A DNA stretch of 64,000 nucleotides from Sphaerisporangium sp040683095 (GTDB lineage Bacteria; Actinomycetota; Actinomycetes; Streptosporangiales; Streptosporangiaceae), in the NCBI RefSeq assembly GCF_040683095.1, contig NZ_JBFBCI010000011.1, positions 93,354 to 157,353 of the forward strand, in the 5' to 3' direction. Under the pieces are notes generated by a model. That model worked only from the letters and a program-made list of their open reading frames with translations, made no database searches and had not been told where the DNA came from. This document shows, one piece after another, positions 8,187 through 19,510 of this stretch. Each line of letters begins with the position of its first letter. Position 1 is the stretch's first letter. A program made the position numbers and the translations under genes.

Positions 8187-8810
8187 GTGGCGGTCAGCAG
8201 CGGCGAGGGAAAGACGGCCGGCCAGCACGATCCGGCCCAGCGCCGGTCGGCGCGGGAGCGCGCGGGAGAGCAGGGCCTGCTGTTCGACGAGCGGCCGGCG
8301 TCGCTGCCCGCCGACGTGGGATACCGCGGCCCGACGGCCTGCTCGGCGGCCGGCATCACCTACCGGCAGCTCGACTACTGGGCCCGCACCCAGCTCGTCG
8401 AGCCGTCGGTGCGGGCGGCCCATGGCTCGGGCTCCCAGCGGCTCTACAGCTTTCGCGACATCCTCGTGCTCAAGGTGGTCAAGCGCCTGCTCGACACCGG
8501 GGTGTCGCTCCAGCAGATCCGCACCGCGGTGCAGCACCTGCGCGACCGCGGGGTCAACGACCTGGCCCAGATCACGCTGATGAGCGACGGAGTGAGCGTC
8601 TACGAGTGCACCTCGGCCGACGAGGTGATCGACCTGCTCGAGGGCGGCCAGGGTGTGTTCGGCATCGCCCTCGGCGGCGTCTGGCGCGAGGTCGAGGGGT
8701 CCCTGGCGGAGCTGCCGGGGGAACGGGTCGAGCCGGCCGCCTCGGATTCCGCGGAGGATCACCCGGGTGACGAGCTGGCTCGCCGCAGGAAGGCCCGCAA
8801 GACGGGCTGA
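8187..8810 (+). CDS. MerR-family transcriptional regulator (Rv1830-like)
   Basis: A 207-residue regulator with a low-complexity N-terminal 45 residues, then a MerR winged helix (about 50-120) with AAGITYRQLDYWARTQLVEPS and GSQRLYSFRDILVLKVVKRLL. A C-terminal region with VYECTSADEVIDLLEGGQGVFGIAL follows. This matches the Rv1830 type that lies directly before gcvB/gcvP in mycobacteria. The GTG at 8187 is chosen because CCGGAGG lies six bases upstream; an in-frame ATG at 8163 has no such site. Its position next to the glycine riboswitch suggests a part in central nitrogen/one-carbon control, but the target genes are unknown. Confidence 0.82.
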   Translation: MAVSSGEGKTAGQHDPAQRRSARERAGEQGLLFDERPASLPADVGYRGPTACSAAGITYRQLDYWARTQLVEPSVRAAHGSGSQRLYSFRDILVLKVVKRLLDTGVSLQQIRTAVQHLRDRGVNDLAQITLMSDGVSVYECTSADEVIDLLEGGQGVFGIALGGVWREVEGSLAELPGERVEPAASDSAEDHPGDELARRRKARKTG

Positions 8811-8978
8811 ACGGGCCCGCACCCCTACCGGGGGCCGGGGCAGGGGGTCGCAGTTGTACGCGGTGTGGGGCCGCGCATGGCGAACCCGCAGGCCGGCGGG
8901 CCGAGCAACGGGGTGCGGGGACTGGGGTAACCCCCTACCAGGGGCGGGACGGTACAGTTGAGCCGAAGGCTTACGACC

Positions 8979-9216
8979 CCGCGCGGGAGAGTCCCGGGGA
9001 GCGGGCCGGTGCCGCGGCCGCGGCACCGGTGAGCGACCCGGGCGCCGAAGGAGCAACCTCCCCGGAATCTCTCAGGCTCACGTACCGCGCGGGTGAGGCG
9101 ACTCTGGAAAGCAGGCATGCCCGCCAGGCGTGCCTCACCGACGGTGCAAGCCCCCGCGGGGGGTGAAGCTCTCAGGTCGCGGTGATCGCACCGCGCCGAC
9201 AGAGGGGGAGACGGCA
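8979..9216 (+). promoter_or_regulatory. Tandem glycine riboswitch
   Basis: Two successive glycine aptamers can be recognised in the 450-base leader of gcvP. The first (about 8979-9114) carries GCGCGGGAGAG, GCCGAAGGAGCAA, CTCTCAGGC and ACTCTGGAAAGCAGG. The second (about 9115-9216) carries ACCGACGGTGCAAG, GAAGCTCTCAGGT and GACAGAGGGGGA. These are the conserved blocks of the gcvT RNA family, which typically switches glycine-cleavage genes on when glycine is abundant. No terminator with a T-tract was seen after the aptamers, so control at translation initiation (GGAGGG at 9251) is an option. A TACAGT at 8953-8958 may be the -10 element; no good -35 was found. Confidence 0.92.
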
Positions 9217-9261
9217 AACGCGCGTGCCACGCGCCGGTCTCTACCCCACTGGAGGGCATCC

Positions 9262-12123
<2,862 letters not shown>

Positions 12124-12228
12124 CGACCGTCCTCCGCCGCCTGTCCCGATCGGCATAATATGTCGCGCGCGACGGCGCGCTCGCGTCGCGAGGCCGGCAG
12201 TTCCCCCCGACGCGGAGAAGAGGTCCCG

Positions 12229-13098
12229 ATGGCGGCGCACGAGGTGGAGTCCGGACGGCGGATCGACGACGCGCGAAGGCTCGCCGAGAGCGGCGAGCTG
12301 GAGGCCGCGGCCGAGATCTTCGCCGAGCTGGTGGCCGACGACGGAGAGGCCGACCGCGCCCAGGCGGCCGTCGGCCTCGCTCTGGTGCTGGAGCGGCGCG
12401 GCGACGTCGCGGGCGCCAGGGCGGCGGCCCGCGCGGCCCTGGCCACCGGGCACCCGGAGTTCGCCGCGCAGGCGGCCTGCCACCTGGCGCGCGGGTTCGA
12501 GCGCGAGGACCTGGGCGACCAGGCCCGGGCCGCCTGGCAGGCCGTGATCGGCATCGGCACGCCCGCCTACCTTCCCGCCGCGCACATGGCGCTGGCGCGC
12601 CTCGCCGCGCGGCGGGGGGACGACGCGGAGGCCGAGGCCGCGCTGCGGGCGGCGCTCGCCACCCGCGACCCCCTGGTGGGCTCCCGGGCGGCCCAGGCGC
12701 TCGCCGAGCGGCTCCTCGGCGACGGGGAGCCGGGGGAGGCCGCCGACGTGATCCTGGGGGCGCTGGAGGTGCCCGGGGCCGCCGACGCCGGGCGGCTGCG
12801 CGTCCTGCTCGGCATGGCCCACCTGGACATGGCCTGCGGCGAGTTCGCGGCCTCCGTTGAGGGCGCCGCCGAGGGCGGCGGGGACGCCGACGGCACGGCG
12901 CTGGCGATCGAGCTGCTGGCGCGCACGCTCCCGCTGCGCGGCCGGGACGAGGACGCCGACGCGGTGTGGGAGTACGGCCTCAGCCACCCCGACGAGGCCG
13001 TGGCCGCGCAGGTCCGCCTGCGGCTCGCCCGTGACGAGGGCCCCCACGCCGCCGTCCCGCGCGCGGGGGAGGGGCCGGGGGCCGGGGACGAGGGCTGA
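12229..13098 (+). CDS. Alanine-rich TPR-like repeat protein
   Basis: A 289-residue, nearly all-helical protein without signal peptide or membrane segment. Repeating helix pairs such as RLAESGELEAAAEIFAELVA, GLALVLERRGDVAGARAAAR and ALARLAARRGDDAEAEAALR have the tetratricopeptide spacing, with roughly six to seven repeats. Such proteins act as protein-protein scaffolds; no partner is indicated by context. ATG at 12229 is chosen over an upstream in-frame ATG because GAGAAGAGG lies just before it. The C-terminal 20 residues are low complexity. Confidence 0.6.
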   Translation: MAAHEVESGRRIDDARRLAESGELEAAAEIFAELVADDGEADRAQAAVGLALVLERRGDVAGARAAARAALATGHPEFAAQAACHLARGFEREDLGDQARAAWQAVIGIGTPAYLPAAHMALARLAARRGDDAEAEAALRAALATRDPLVGSRAAQALAERLLGDGEPGEAADVILGALEVPGAADAGRLRVLLGMAHLDMACGEFAASVEGAAEGGGDADGTALAIELLARTLPLRGRDEDADAVWEYGLSHPDEAVAAQVRLRLARDEGPHAAVPRAGEGPGAGDEG

Positions 13099-13104
13099 CC
13101 GGCC

Positions 13105-13482
13105 TCAGCGGCGGCGCCGGCCGAGCGCGGCGGCGACGTTGACGATCACGATGCCCGCCCAGGCCAGGAACAGCCCGCCGGGCCCCCCCTGGTGGGCGGC
13201 GATCGCCGTGAGCGGCACGCCGATGCCGAGCGAGCCGAGCGCGATCGGGATCATCGCGTCGACCTGCTTGGGGCCCTTGCCCGGCGGGGGATAGGCGTCG
13301 CCGGGCGGCGGGGCGTACCCCTGGGGCCCGCGCTGGGCGGCGATCTCGGCGCGCACCCTGGTCTCGATCGTATGGTCGAGCTTCTCCAGGAACGACTCGA
13401 TCAGGACGTTCTCGTACTCGGGCCCGAGGTCCCGCCGCGCCTCGACGGTGGCGCGCAGCTCGTCACGTGGATTATCCGGCAC
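13105..13482 (-). CDS. Conserved actinobacterial membrane protein of unknown function
   Basis: A 125-residue protein. The first 50 residues are charged and helical (DELRATVEARRDLGPEYENVLIESFLEKLD), then comes a Pro/Gly/Tyr-rich linker (about 52-68). Two hydrophobic segments (MIPIALGSLGIGVPLTAIAAH and LFLAWAGIVIVNVAAAL) and an RRRR tail end the protein. The N-terminal EARxxLGPEYE-x-x-L-x-E-SFLEK pattern recurs in short actinomycete membrane proteins; their function is unknown to me. The gene converges on the TPR gene with six bases between stops. Confidence 0.65.
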   Translation of the reverse strand: MPDNPRDELRATVEARRDLGPEYENVLIESFLEKLDHTIETRVRAEIAAQRGPQGYAPPPGDAYPPPGKGPKQVDAMIPIALGSLGIGVPLTAIAAHQGGPGGLFLAWAGIVIVNVAAALGRRRR

Positions 13483-13563
13483 CGCCCTAATCTGTCACGG
13501 CGGCGCGGGCCATGGCATCCCCCGCGAGAAGTAGCGGGGTCCTTCCCAGGTACGGTGTGGGCC

Positions 13564-14157
13564 ATGCGCATCGTGACGCCGAACGGGCCGGCGATCGTGG
13601 AGGTCGACAAGGCGCGCGACCCGCGGTTCCTGTTCGTGCTCACCCACGGCTCGTCCGGGGGAGTGGAGGCGCCGGACCTGCTGGCGGTGCGCGACGCGGC
13701 CGGCGAGATCGGCGGGACCGTCGCGCGGGTCCTCCAGCCGTTCCGCGTCGCGGGCGCCCGGGCCCCGGGCTCGGCGGTCAAGCAGGACGAGTCCTGGACC
13801 GCGCTGGTGGCCTCGCTGCGGCGCCGGTTCCCTGGCCTGGCCCTGGTGCAGGGCGGGCGGAGCAACGGCGCGCGGGTCGCCTGCCGTACCGCCCGTGCCG
13901 TCTCGGCCGACGCGGTGGTGGCGCTGGCCTTCCCGCTGCACCCGCCCGGCAGGCCGGAGCGCTCGCGGGCCGGTGAACTACGCGAAGCGGGCGTGGACGT
14001 GCTCGTGGTGAGCGGTGACCGCGACCCGTTCGGCGTGCCCGAGGAGGCGGACGCCGCCCGGCGGGTCGTGCTCGCCGGGGAAGGACATGAATTCAAGAAA
14101 AACCCCGCCCGGGTGGGCGAGGTGGTCGCGGAGTGGCTCGGCCCCCGGTTCGGGTGA
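13564..14157 (+). CDS. Small alpha/beta hydrolase (KANL3/Tex30-like)
   Basis: A 197-residue alpha/beta-hydrolase fold protein. An oxyanion-type HGSSGG near residue 24, a nucleophile elbow GGRSNGARVA with a central Ser near residue 101, an acid in VVSGDRDPFG and a terminal His in GEGHEFKKNP together make a plausible catalytic triad. The short length and order fit the KANL3/Tex30 or dienelactone-hydrolase-like group; the substrate is not predictable. ATG at 13564 begins the hydrolase domain immediately. It is convergent with the DUF5999 gene 12 bases downstream. Confidence 0.78.
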   Translation: MRIVTPNGPAIVEVDKARDPRFLFVLTHGSSGGVEAPDLLAVRDAAGEIGGTVARVLQPFRVAGARAPGSAVKQDESWTALVASLRRRFPGLALVQGGRSNGARVACRTARAVSADAVVALAFPLHPPGRPERSRAGELREAGVDVLVVSGDRDPFGVPEEADAARRVVLAGEGHEFKKNPARVGEVVAEWLGPRFG

Positions 14158-14169
14158 ACCGCGGGCCGG

Positions 14170-14370
14170 TCAGGCCGCGCTGATGGCGAGGTCGGTGGGG
14201 CGGTGCGGGGCGATGACCGCGCCGTCGGGCAGGAGCTCCCCGGTGTCCTCGAAAAGCACGATGCCGTTGCACAGCAGGCTCCACCCCTGCTCGGGGTGCG
14301 CCGCGATCGTGCGGGCGGCTTCGCGGTCCGGTGCGGTGGTGCTCGGACAGGACGGCTCATGCGGGCACAT
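14170..14370 (-). CDS. DUF5999 family small protein
   Basis: A 66-residue protein beginning MCPHEPSCPSTTAPDREAA and containing HPEQGWSLLCNGIVLFEDTGELLPDG, the conserved core of the DUF5999 family of streptomycetes and relatives; function is unknown. GGAGGC precedes the ATG at 14370, which sets the start although the frame is open further upstream. About 130 bases upstream lies a perfect inverted repeat whose core resembles the site in front of the nearby tetR gene. Confidence 0.8.
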   Translation of the reverse strand: MCPHEPSCPSTTAPDREAARTIAAHPEQGWSLLCNGIVLFEDTGELLPDGAVIAPHRPTDLAISAA

Positions 14371-14502
14371 CGGCGTGCCTCCGGATTTCTCTCTCGGTCT
14401 GGTGTCCGGCCGGGATCCTCGGCGACGGCGCGTCTGCCCGCTCCGATTCCCCCGCCCCCGTCGGACGGGGCCGAACGCTGTGTGGTCGACGTGTGTGCTG
14501 AC

Positions 14503-14525
14503 GCACACTTACAGAGTAAGTGTGC
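14503..14525. promoter_or_regulatory. Operator-like perfect inverted repeat (TTAC-N3-GTAA core)
   Basis: GCACACTTAC-AGA-GTAAGTGTGC is a perfect 10-bp inverted repeat with a 3-base centre. Its core TTAC-N3-GTAA is the same as in the palindrome upstream of tetR (15369-15383), so the two may be bound by the same TetR protein. It lies in the 325-base gap between DUF5999 (starts 14370) and the 3' end of tetR (14696); nothing else was seen in that gap. Confidence 0.5.
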
Positions 14526-14695
14526 TGCGGGTCACACGCGGGCGACATAGCCCATTAGGACGGTTTAGATCCTTCGATTAGGGGGGTCCAGGGGGCCGCC
14601 GGGCCGGTCTCGTGCCGTGTGACCTGCGACACAAGCGTGCCCGACAGAAGATAACGGTCTCAATACGACTCGCCGCCGAACGGATAAACGTATGG

Positions 14696-15346
14696 TTACG
14701 CCTCGGCAAGCCCCCTGAGCAGGGCGTCCAGCCCCCGCTCGAAGGCCTCCACGGCCTCCTCCCCGGACTCGGGACGGGCCGCCGTCGCGCCGCCGAGTCT
14801 AGCGCCGCCGGGGCCGCCGCTCCCGCCGTTCGCGAACTCCGCGCCGTCCCCGTCGCCGTCGTCTCCCGCCGGCGCGGCCCAGCCGGACCGCTGGATCTCC
14901 ACCGCGACGCTGCCCATCACGTACGCCCGCAGCGCGCGCACGGCCGCCGCGGCGTCCCCCAGCCCGGAGGCGGCCAACTGCTCGGCCTGCTCGCGGATCG
15001 CCATCAGCGCCGTGCCGCGCGGGGGTTTGGTCAGGGCCAGGGCCAGCACCCCGGGGTGCTCCAGCAGCGCGGCGCGGCTCGCCCGGGCCCACGCGCGGGC
15101 CACGTCCTGCCAGCCCGCCGCACCTGAGGGATCGACGGCGACGGTCGTGACGTGCTCGGCCAGCGCGTCCATCAGCGCCTCCTTGCCGCGGGGCAGGTGG
15201 TGGTAGATGGCCATCGCCTCCACCTGGAGCGCGTCGCCGAGCCTGCGCATGGTGAGCCGCCGCAGGCCCTGGCCGTCGGCGATGTGCAGCGCCGCCTCGA
15301 TGATGCGCTCGCGGGACAGGGGGACGGGAGGTCGTTTCGCCGGCAT
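14696..15346 (-). CDS. TetR-family transcriptional regulator with TetR_C-type domain
   Basis: A 216-residue regulator. The N-terminal HTH (about residues 8-55) has LSRERIIEAALHIADGQGLRRLTMRRLGDALQVEAMAIYHHL split over helices 1-3. The C-terminal half resembles the TetR_C (Tet/ActR-like) ligand domain and is interrupted near residue 165 by a low-complexity Gly/Asp-rich insert. The ATG at 15346 (MPAKRPPVPL) is preferred; no strong ribosome binding site is visible. A palindrome with core TTAC-N3-GTAA lies about 25 bases upstream, fitting autoregulation. The gene is divergent from a hypothetical gene at 15486. Confidence 0.85.
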   Translation of the reverse strand: MPAKRPPVPLSRERIIEAALHIADGQGLRRLTMRRLGDALQVEAMAIYHHLPRGKEALMDALAEHVTTVAVDPSGAAGWQDVARAWARASRAALLEHPGVLALALTKPPRGTALMAIREQAEQLAASGLGDAAAAVRALRAYVMGSVAVEIQRSGWAAPAGDDGDGDGAEFANGGSGGPGGARLGGATAARPESGEEAVEAFERGLDALLRGLAEA

Positions 15347-15368
15347 ACAGGTCATGATCCACACAGTG

Positions 15369-15383
15369 GCTTACTTTGTAAAG
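15369..15383. promoter_or_regulatory. Candidate TetR operator upstream of tetR
   Basis: GCTTACTTTGTAAAG contains the imperfect palindrome CTTAC-TTT-GTAAA in the tetR/15486 divergent region. It is a natural site for autoregulation and shares its TTAC-N3-GTAA core with 14503-14525. Confidence 0.5.
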
Positions 15384-15485
15384 GGCGCCACGCCGTACCG
15401 GCGGCCCGGCCCCTCCGTAGGCGGCGTACGCTAGGGCGAGCGACGAACGCCGGATCACCGGCGAAGTGCCGAGAAAGGGCAGGCG

Positions 15486-15905
15486 ATGGCGTTTTTCCGT
15501 CCGAGGGTGAGCCGGGAGGCGGAGGTCAGGCACCACGCCGACCAGGAGGTCGGGAAGGGCTTCGCCCAGGTGCTGGAGAAGGCGCGTGACGCCGAGCGCG
15601 CGCTGCGCCGGGCGCGGGCCGAGGAAGCGGGCGCGGCCGAGCTGTGCGCCGCGGGCCTGGCCTTCGACCGGGCGCTGACCGACGCGCTGCGCACCGCCGA
15701 GGCCGCCAAGCGGGCGACCCTGGGCGTGCGGGCGTACGACGACCGCATCCGGCGCCGCAAGGGGGTCGCCACCCCCGAGGGCGCCCGCTGGGTGGCCGAG
15801 GTCGACCGGCTGCGCACCCTGCGCGAAGAGAACCGGCTCACCGGCATCGTCCGCGTGCCGCGCCCGTTCGTCTCCACCCCCGCCGGCGGCGCCTCCGCGC
15901 ACTAG
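15486..15905 (+). CDS. Hypothetical helical protein
   Basis: A 139-residue, highly charged helical protein (EVGKGFAQVLEKARDAERALRRARAEEAG) without signal peptide or membrane segment. The central portion may form a coiled coil. I do not recognise a family. The start follows GAGAAAGGGCAGGCG. It is divergent from tetR and could be its regulated partner, which is an inference from position only. A strong hairpin follows the gene. Confidence 0.6.
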   Translation: MAFFRPRVSREAEVRHHADQEVGKGFAQVLEKARDAERALRRARAEEAGAAELCAAGLAFDRALTDALRTAEAAKRATLGVRAYDDRIRRRKGVATPEGARWVAEVDRLRTLREENRLTGIVRVPRPFVSTPAGGASAH

Positions 15906-15930
15906 CCGCGCGGGGCGCCCCGAGACGCGA

Positions 15931-15962
15931 ACGGCCTCCATCCCGTGCGGGGCGGAGGCCGT
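15931..15962. terminator. Bidirectional hairpin terminator
   Basis: ACGGCCTCC at 15931-15939 pairs with GGAGGCCGT at 15954-15962 between the 3' ends of the convergent hypothetical gene (15486-15905) and the sigma factor gene. Confidence 0.65.
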
Positions 15963-15992
15963 GACCGCCGGCTCACCGGCCGGGCTGCGTCG

Positions 15993-17399
15993 TCAGCTCG
16001 CCCAGTCCAGCAGCGGCCGGGTGTTGCTCGGGTGGCGCAGCTTGCTGAGCGACTCCTTCTCGAGCTGGCGGATGCGCTCCCGGGTCAGCCCCAGGTGCTT
16101 GCCGATCTCGTCCAGCGTGTGCGGCTTGCCGTCGATCAGGCCGAACCGCAGCGCCATGATCTTGGCCTCGCGCGGCGTCAGGTTGTCCAGCACGCCGCGC
16201 AGCTCGGCGCCGAGGAGCTGCCGGTCGACGACCTCCGAGGCCTCGGGGGCGTCGACGTCCTCGATCAGGTCGCCGATGGTGGTCTCGCCGTCCTCGCCGA
16301 TGGTCGCGTTGAGGCTGATCGGCTGGCGGCTGGTGCGCAGGAGCTCCTCGATCTGGTCGGGGGTCTTGTCCAGCTCGACCGCCAGCTCCTCGGGGGTCGG
16401 CTCGCGCCCCAGGCGCTGGTGCATGTCGCGCTCGACGCGCGACAGCTTGGACAGCAGCTCCAGGACGTGGACGGGCAGGCGGATCGTCCGGGCGGAGTCG
16501 GCGAAGCCGCGCTGGATCGCCTGGCGGATCCACCACATCGCGTACGTCGAGAACTTGTACCCCTTGGAGTAGTCGAACTTCTCGACCGCGCGGATCAGGC
16601 CGAGGTTGCCCTCCTGGACGACGTCCAGCAGCGCCATGCCCCGGTCGGTGTACTTCTTGGCCACCGAGACGACCAGGCGCAGGTTGGCCTCGAGCATGTG
16701 GTCCTTGGCGCGCCTGCCGTCCTCGACGACCCACTCCAGCTCCGTGCGCTCGTCCTCGCCCGGCGACCCGGTCTCCAGCTTGTGCTCGGCGTACAGGCCG
16801 GCCTCGATGCGCTTGGCCAGCTCGACCTCCTCGGCCGCGGTCAGCAGCGTGCGGCGGCCGATGGACTTGAGGTAGGTGTGCACAGAGTCGCCCATGACCG
16901 AGGACTGGTCGTCCAGGTCGAGCGTCTCGTTCTGGAGCTCGTGCTCGTCGGGCTCCTCCCAGTTGTCCTGGGGGCCGGGTCCGTCGTCGGGGGCGACCGG
17001 CGCGGTGGCGGGTGCGGGCGCGGCCGTCTTGCGCGCGGATCGCCGGGGGCGCGGCTCGGCGGTGGTCTCGGAGGCGCCGGAGCCGCCGGCGGGCGTGATG
17101 GTGGTGCTGGTCATTGCGCTCTTCGCGGTAGTCTTCACAGTGGTGCTCTTACGAGTATCGCTCGCCGGGTCGCCGGCCTTGGGGGCGGGCTCGTCCTCCG
17201 CGGCGAGGTTCACGCCCGCCTCGGTGAGCTCGCGCAGGATCGAACGGCCCTTGGCCGGGCTGATCCGCGCCGACGAGAACGCCTCGCGCAGCTCCGCGAG
17301 GGAAAGGTGCCCCTGAGCTCGGCCTCTGTCGAGAACGCGGTCGAGGGTCGTCGAGGGCGCCTCGCGCTCGGTCGAGGCCGCCGCGGCAGTTCGGGGCAT
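15993..17399 (-). CDS. hrdB: Principal RNA polymerase sigma factor (HrdB/RpoD group 1)
   Basis: A 468-residue sigma-70. A divergent N-terminal region with a Lys/Ala/Thr/Pro-rich linker (about 80-140) is followed by region 1.2 (DSVHTYLKSIGRRTLLTAAEE), region 2 (NLRLVVSVAKKYTDRGMALLDVVQEGNLGLIRAVEKFDYSKG and KFSTYAMWWIRQAI), region 3 (PVHVLELLSKLSRVERDM) and region 4 (LTPREAKIMALRFGL, TLDEIGKHLGLTRERIRQLE). The conserved RpoD core and length indicate the housekeeping sigma. ATG at 17399 is chosen because GGAGGAGG lies seven bases upstream; a GTG two codons earlier would overlap that site. Confidence 0.93.
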   Translation of the reverse strand: MPRTAAAASTEREAPSTTLDRVLDRGRAQGHLSLAELREAFSSARISPAKGRSILRELTEAGVNLAAEDEPAPKAGDPASDTRKSTTVKTTAKSAMTSTTITPAGGSGASETTAEPRPRRSARKTAAPAPATAPVAPDDGPGPQDNWEEPDEHELQNETLDLDDQSSVMGDSVHTYLKSIGRRTLLTAAEEVELAKRIEAGLYAEHKLETGSPGEDERTELEWVVEDGRRAKDHMLEANLRLVVSVAKKYTDRGMALLDVVQEGNLGLIRAVEKFDYSKGYKFSTYAMWWIRQAIQRGFADSARTIRLPVHVLELLSKLSRVERDMHQRLGREPTPEELAVELDKTPDQIEELLRTSRQPISLNATIGEDGETTIGDLIEDVDAPEASEVVDRQLLGAELRGVLDNLTPREAKIMALRFGLIDGKPHTLDEIGKHLGLTRERIRQLEKESLSKLRHPSNTRPLLDWAS

Positions 17400-17638
17400 G
17401 AGCACACCTCCTCCGTCACGGAGTCGCCTGATTCATTCGATGGGATGGCGCGGCGTTCGCGTTCGGCGCACCAGTATCAATAACGCCCGACGCCGTCTTT
17501 TGTTCCCGCGACCCGCCACACCGTGACCGGGCGACTCCTGATCTCCCGGCTCGTCTTGCCTGGTCGCGGTGCCCTCTGCCCTCGATCGGGTGTCCGGCAC
17601 CGCCCTGCCCGGGGGCGTCCCGGCCCCCGGCATGAAAG

Positions 17639-17671
17639 GAGGCGGGCCCCCTCGAGGTGGCCCGCCTCCCC
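17639..17671. terminator. Strong hairpin terminator
   Basis: GGAGGCGGGCC pairs with GGCCCGCCTCC around a short loop, immediately downstream of the minus-strand gene 17689-18054. It also insulates the hrdB upstream region (17400-17640), in which I could not pick out a clear promoter. Confidence 0.7.
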
Positions 17672-17688
17672 GGCGTGATCGCGCGGCG

Positions 17689-18054
17689 TCAGCTGCCGGG
17701 CGTCTTCGTGGGGGTCTTCTCGGGCGTCAGCACGGGCATCGGCATCGGCTCGGCGCTCTCCAGCCGCTTCTCGGTCCAGTACTCCGCCACCTTGCCCGGG
17801 TCCGAGTTGAGATCGGGGTCGGTGACGACGAACTTCTCCGGCGAGCGGGTCGGCTCGGCGTTCTGGGGCACCTCGGGGCCGGGGATCTGGCCCGGAGCCT
17901 CACCCGGGCCCGGGGTCGCCTGCGACGGCTCCTGGCCGGTCTTCTCGGACCTGTCCACCCGTCCGGACGCCGCGGCGGCCGCGACGGAGATGCCCCCGGC
18001 GAGGACCACACCGGCCACTCCGGCCGAGATCCACATCTTGCGGGTTGGGTTCAT
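17689..18054 (-). CDS. Small exported or membrane-anchored Pro-rich protein
   Basis: A 121-residue protein with a basic start and one hydrophobic segment (MWISAGVAGVVLAGGISVAAAAA, about residues 7-29), followed by a Pro/Gly/Glu-rich extracellular region and a conserved-looking core (FVVTDPDLNSDPGKVAEYWTEKRLESAEPM). No Cys lipobox is present. I do not recognise a family. The gap to menE is about 80 bases but no functional link is evident. A strong terminator follows. Confidence 0.6.
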   Translation of the reverse strand: MNPTRKMWISAGVAGVVLAGGISVAAAAASGRVDRSEKTGQEPSQATPGPGEAPGQIPGPEVPQNAEPTRSPEKFVVTDPDLNSDPGKVAEYWTEKRLESAEPMPMPVLTPEKTPTKTPGS

Positions 18055-18132
18055 CGAGGCGTCCTTCCTGATCCAGCCTGTCCGTATGACGCGCTGGACA
18101 TCACTTCCGGTTCCCTTGACGGGACATTGTGG

Positions 18133-19323
18133 TCAAGAAGGATCGCTTATGCCAACAAACCCGGAAATCTGCGTACGTATGGCGACGAGATCGTGTTTGC
18201 CGTTCGGGAGCAGCGGCAGCCGGTCCACCACCGCCAGCGCCCGCGGCGCCGCGTACCCCGGCAGGCGCGTCTTCACCAGCGACCGGAGCTCGGCGAGGGC
18301 CGGGGGAGCGGCGGGGTCGGCCGCGACCACCACCGCGACGACCTCCTGACCCCACTCCGGGTGAGGACGGCCCACCACGACGGCCTCCCGGACCGCCGGA
18401 TGCCCGGCCAGGAGCCCGGCGACCGCCCCGGCCACGACCTTCCGGCCCCCGGTGGTGATCACGTCGTCCACCCGGCCCAGCACCCGCAGCCGCCCGTCCT
18501 GGAACGCCCCGAGATCGGAGGTGAGATACCAGCCGCCGTCCAGCGCCGCCGCCGTCAGGTCGGGGCGCAGCCGATACCCCGAGAACAGCACCGGCCCGGC
18601 CAGCCGGATCCGCCCGTCCGGCCCCACATCGGCCCGTACGCCCTCCAGCGGGACGCCGTCGTACACGCACCCCCCGCACGTCTCGCTCATGCCGTACGTG
18701 CCGACCACGCGCGCGCCGGACTCGCGGGCGGCCTCCACCAGCCCGGGAGGGGCCGCGGCGCCGCCGAGCAGGATCGTGCGGAACCCCGACACGTCCGCCC
18801 CCGCCTCCAGCAGGCGCCGGAGCTGGGTGGGCACCAGCGACACGTGGTCGGCGCCGCTCGCCGCCACCGCCTCGGGGACGAACCGCTCGTGGACCAGCGG
18901 CTCGGAGCCGCCGAGCAGCGCCCGGACCAGCACCTGCAGACCCGAGACATGGGAGGGGGGAAGGCAGCACAGCCAGCGCCCGCCGGGCCGGGCGCCGAGC
19001 CGCGCCAGCGAGGCCGACGCCGAGGCCGTCAGCGCCGAGGCCGTCAGCTCCACCCCCTTGGGCGCCCCGGTGGACCCGCTGGTCGCGATGACCACCGCGA
19101 CCCCGTCCGCCGCGGGGACCCCGCCCGGAAGGGGCCGGACCTCGCCGGGGGTCACCAGATGGGTCGGGCGCAGCGCCTCCAGCGCGGCCCGCAGCGCCGG
19201 GGCGGGCAGGGACGGATCCAGCGGCAGCACGGCCGGGCCGCCGCCGAGCAGCGCCTCGCGGACCTTCCGCACCACCAGCGGGCCGGGGCCGGAAACCACC
19301 GCGTGCACCGGTCGCTCACTCAC
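18133..19323 (-). CDS. menE: o-Succinylbenzoate-CoA ligase
   Basis: A 396-residue acyl-adenylating enzyme. The AMP-binding motif VVIATSGSTGAPKGVELTAS lies near residues 70-90, GTYGMSETCGGCVYDG forms the A5 region, and DGRLRVLGRVDDVITTGGRKV is the A8 hinge. A short C-terminal domain ends near LPLLPNGKHDLVAIR. MenE activates o-succinylbenzoate in menaquinone synthesis, and the assignment rests on the divergent menD 188 bases away and menF nearby. GTG at 19323 (VSERPVHAVV) is chosen from the family N-terminus; the frame stays open far upstream across menD. The C-terminus carries about 15 extra residues. Confidence 0.85.
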   Translation of the reverse strand: MSERPVHAVVSGPGPLVVRKVREALLGGGPAVLPLDPSLPAPALRAALEALRPTHLVTPGEVRPLPGGVPAADGVAVVIATSGSTGAPKGVELTASALTASASASLARLGARPGGRWLCCLPPSHVSGLQVLVRALLGGSEPLVHERFVPEAVAASGADHVSLVPTQLRRLLEAGADVSGFRTILLGGAAAPPGLVEAARESGARVVGTYGMSETCGGCVYDGVPLEGVRADVGPDGRIRLAGPVLFSGYRLRPDLTAAALDGGWYLTSDLGAFQDGRLRVLGRVDDVITTGGRKVVAGAVAGLLAGHPAVREAVVVGRPHPEWGQEVVAVVVAADPAAPPALAELRSLVKTRLPGYAAPRALAVVDRLPLLPNGKHDLVAIRTQISGFVGISDPS

Positions 19324-19510
19324 GGTCGTAAGGTTAGTCCCGATGAGAGGCCTCCCCGCGCGCTGCGCCGGCGCCGGGCGCAGTGAGGAGCGAGACTGAT
19401 CGTGGGCGTTGTCGACCGCAACCGCGCCGTCCCCGCCGCTCGATGACGGCCCCGCGCGTCCCCGCCGCGGCGAACCCTCCGGTCCGGCCGAGCGCGCCAG
19501 AGGAGGGCCG

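Noticed and set aside
15993..17399. Alternative (stress or sporulation) sigma factor
   Set aside because: Regions 1.2 to 4.2 are complete and near-identical in pattern to group 1 HrdB; group 3/4 sigmas are much shorter.
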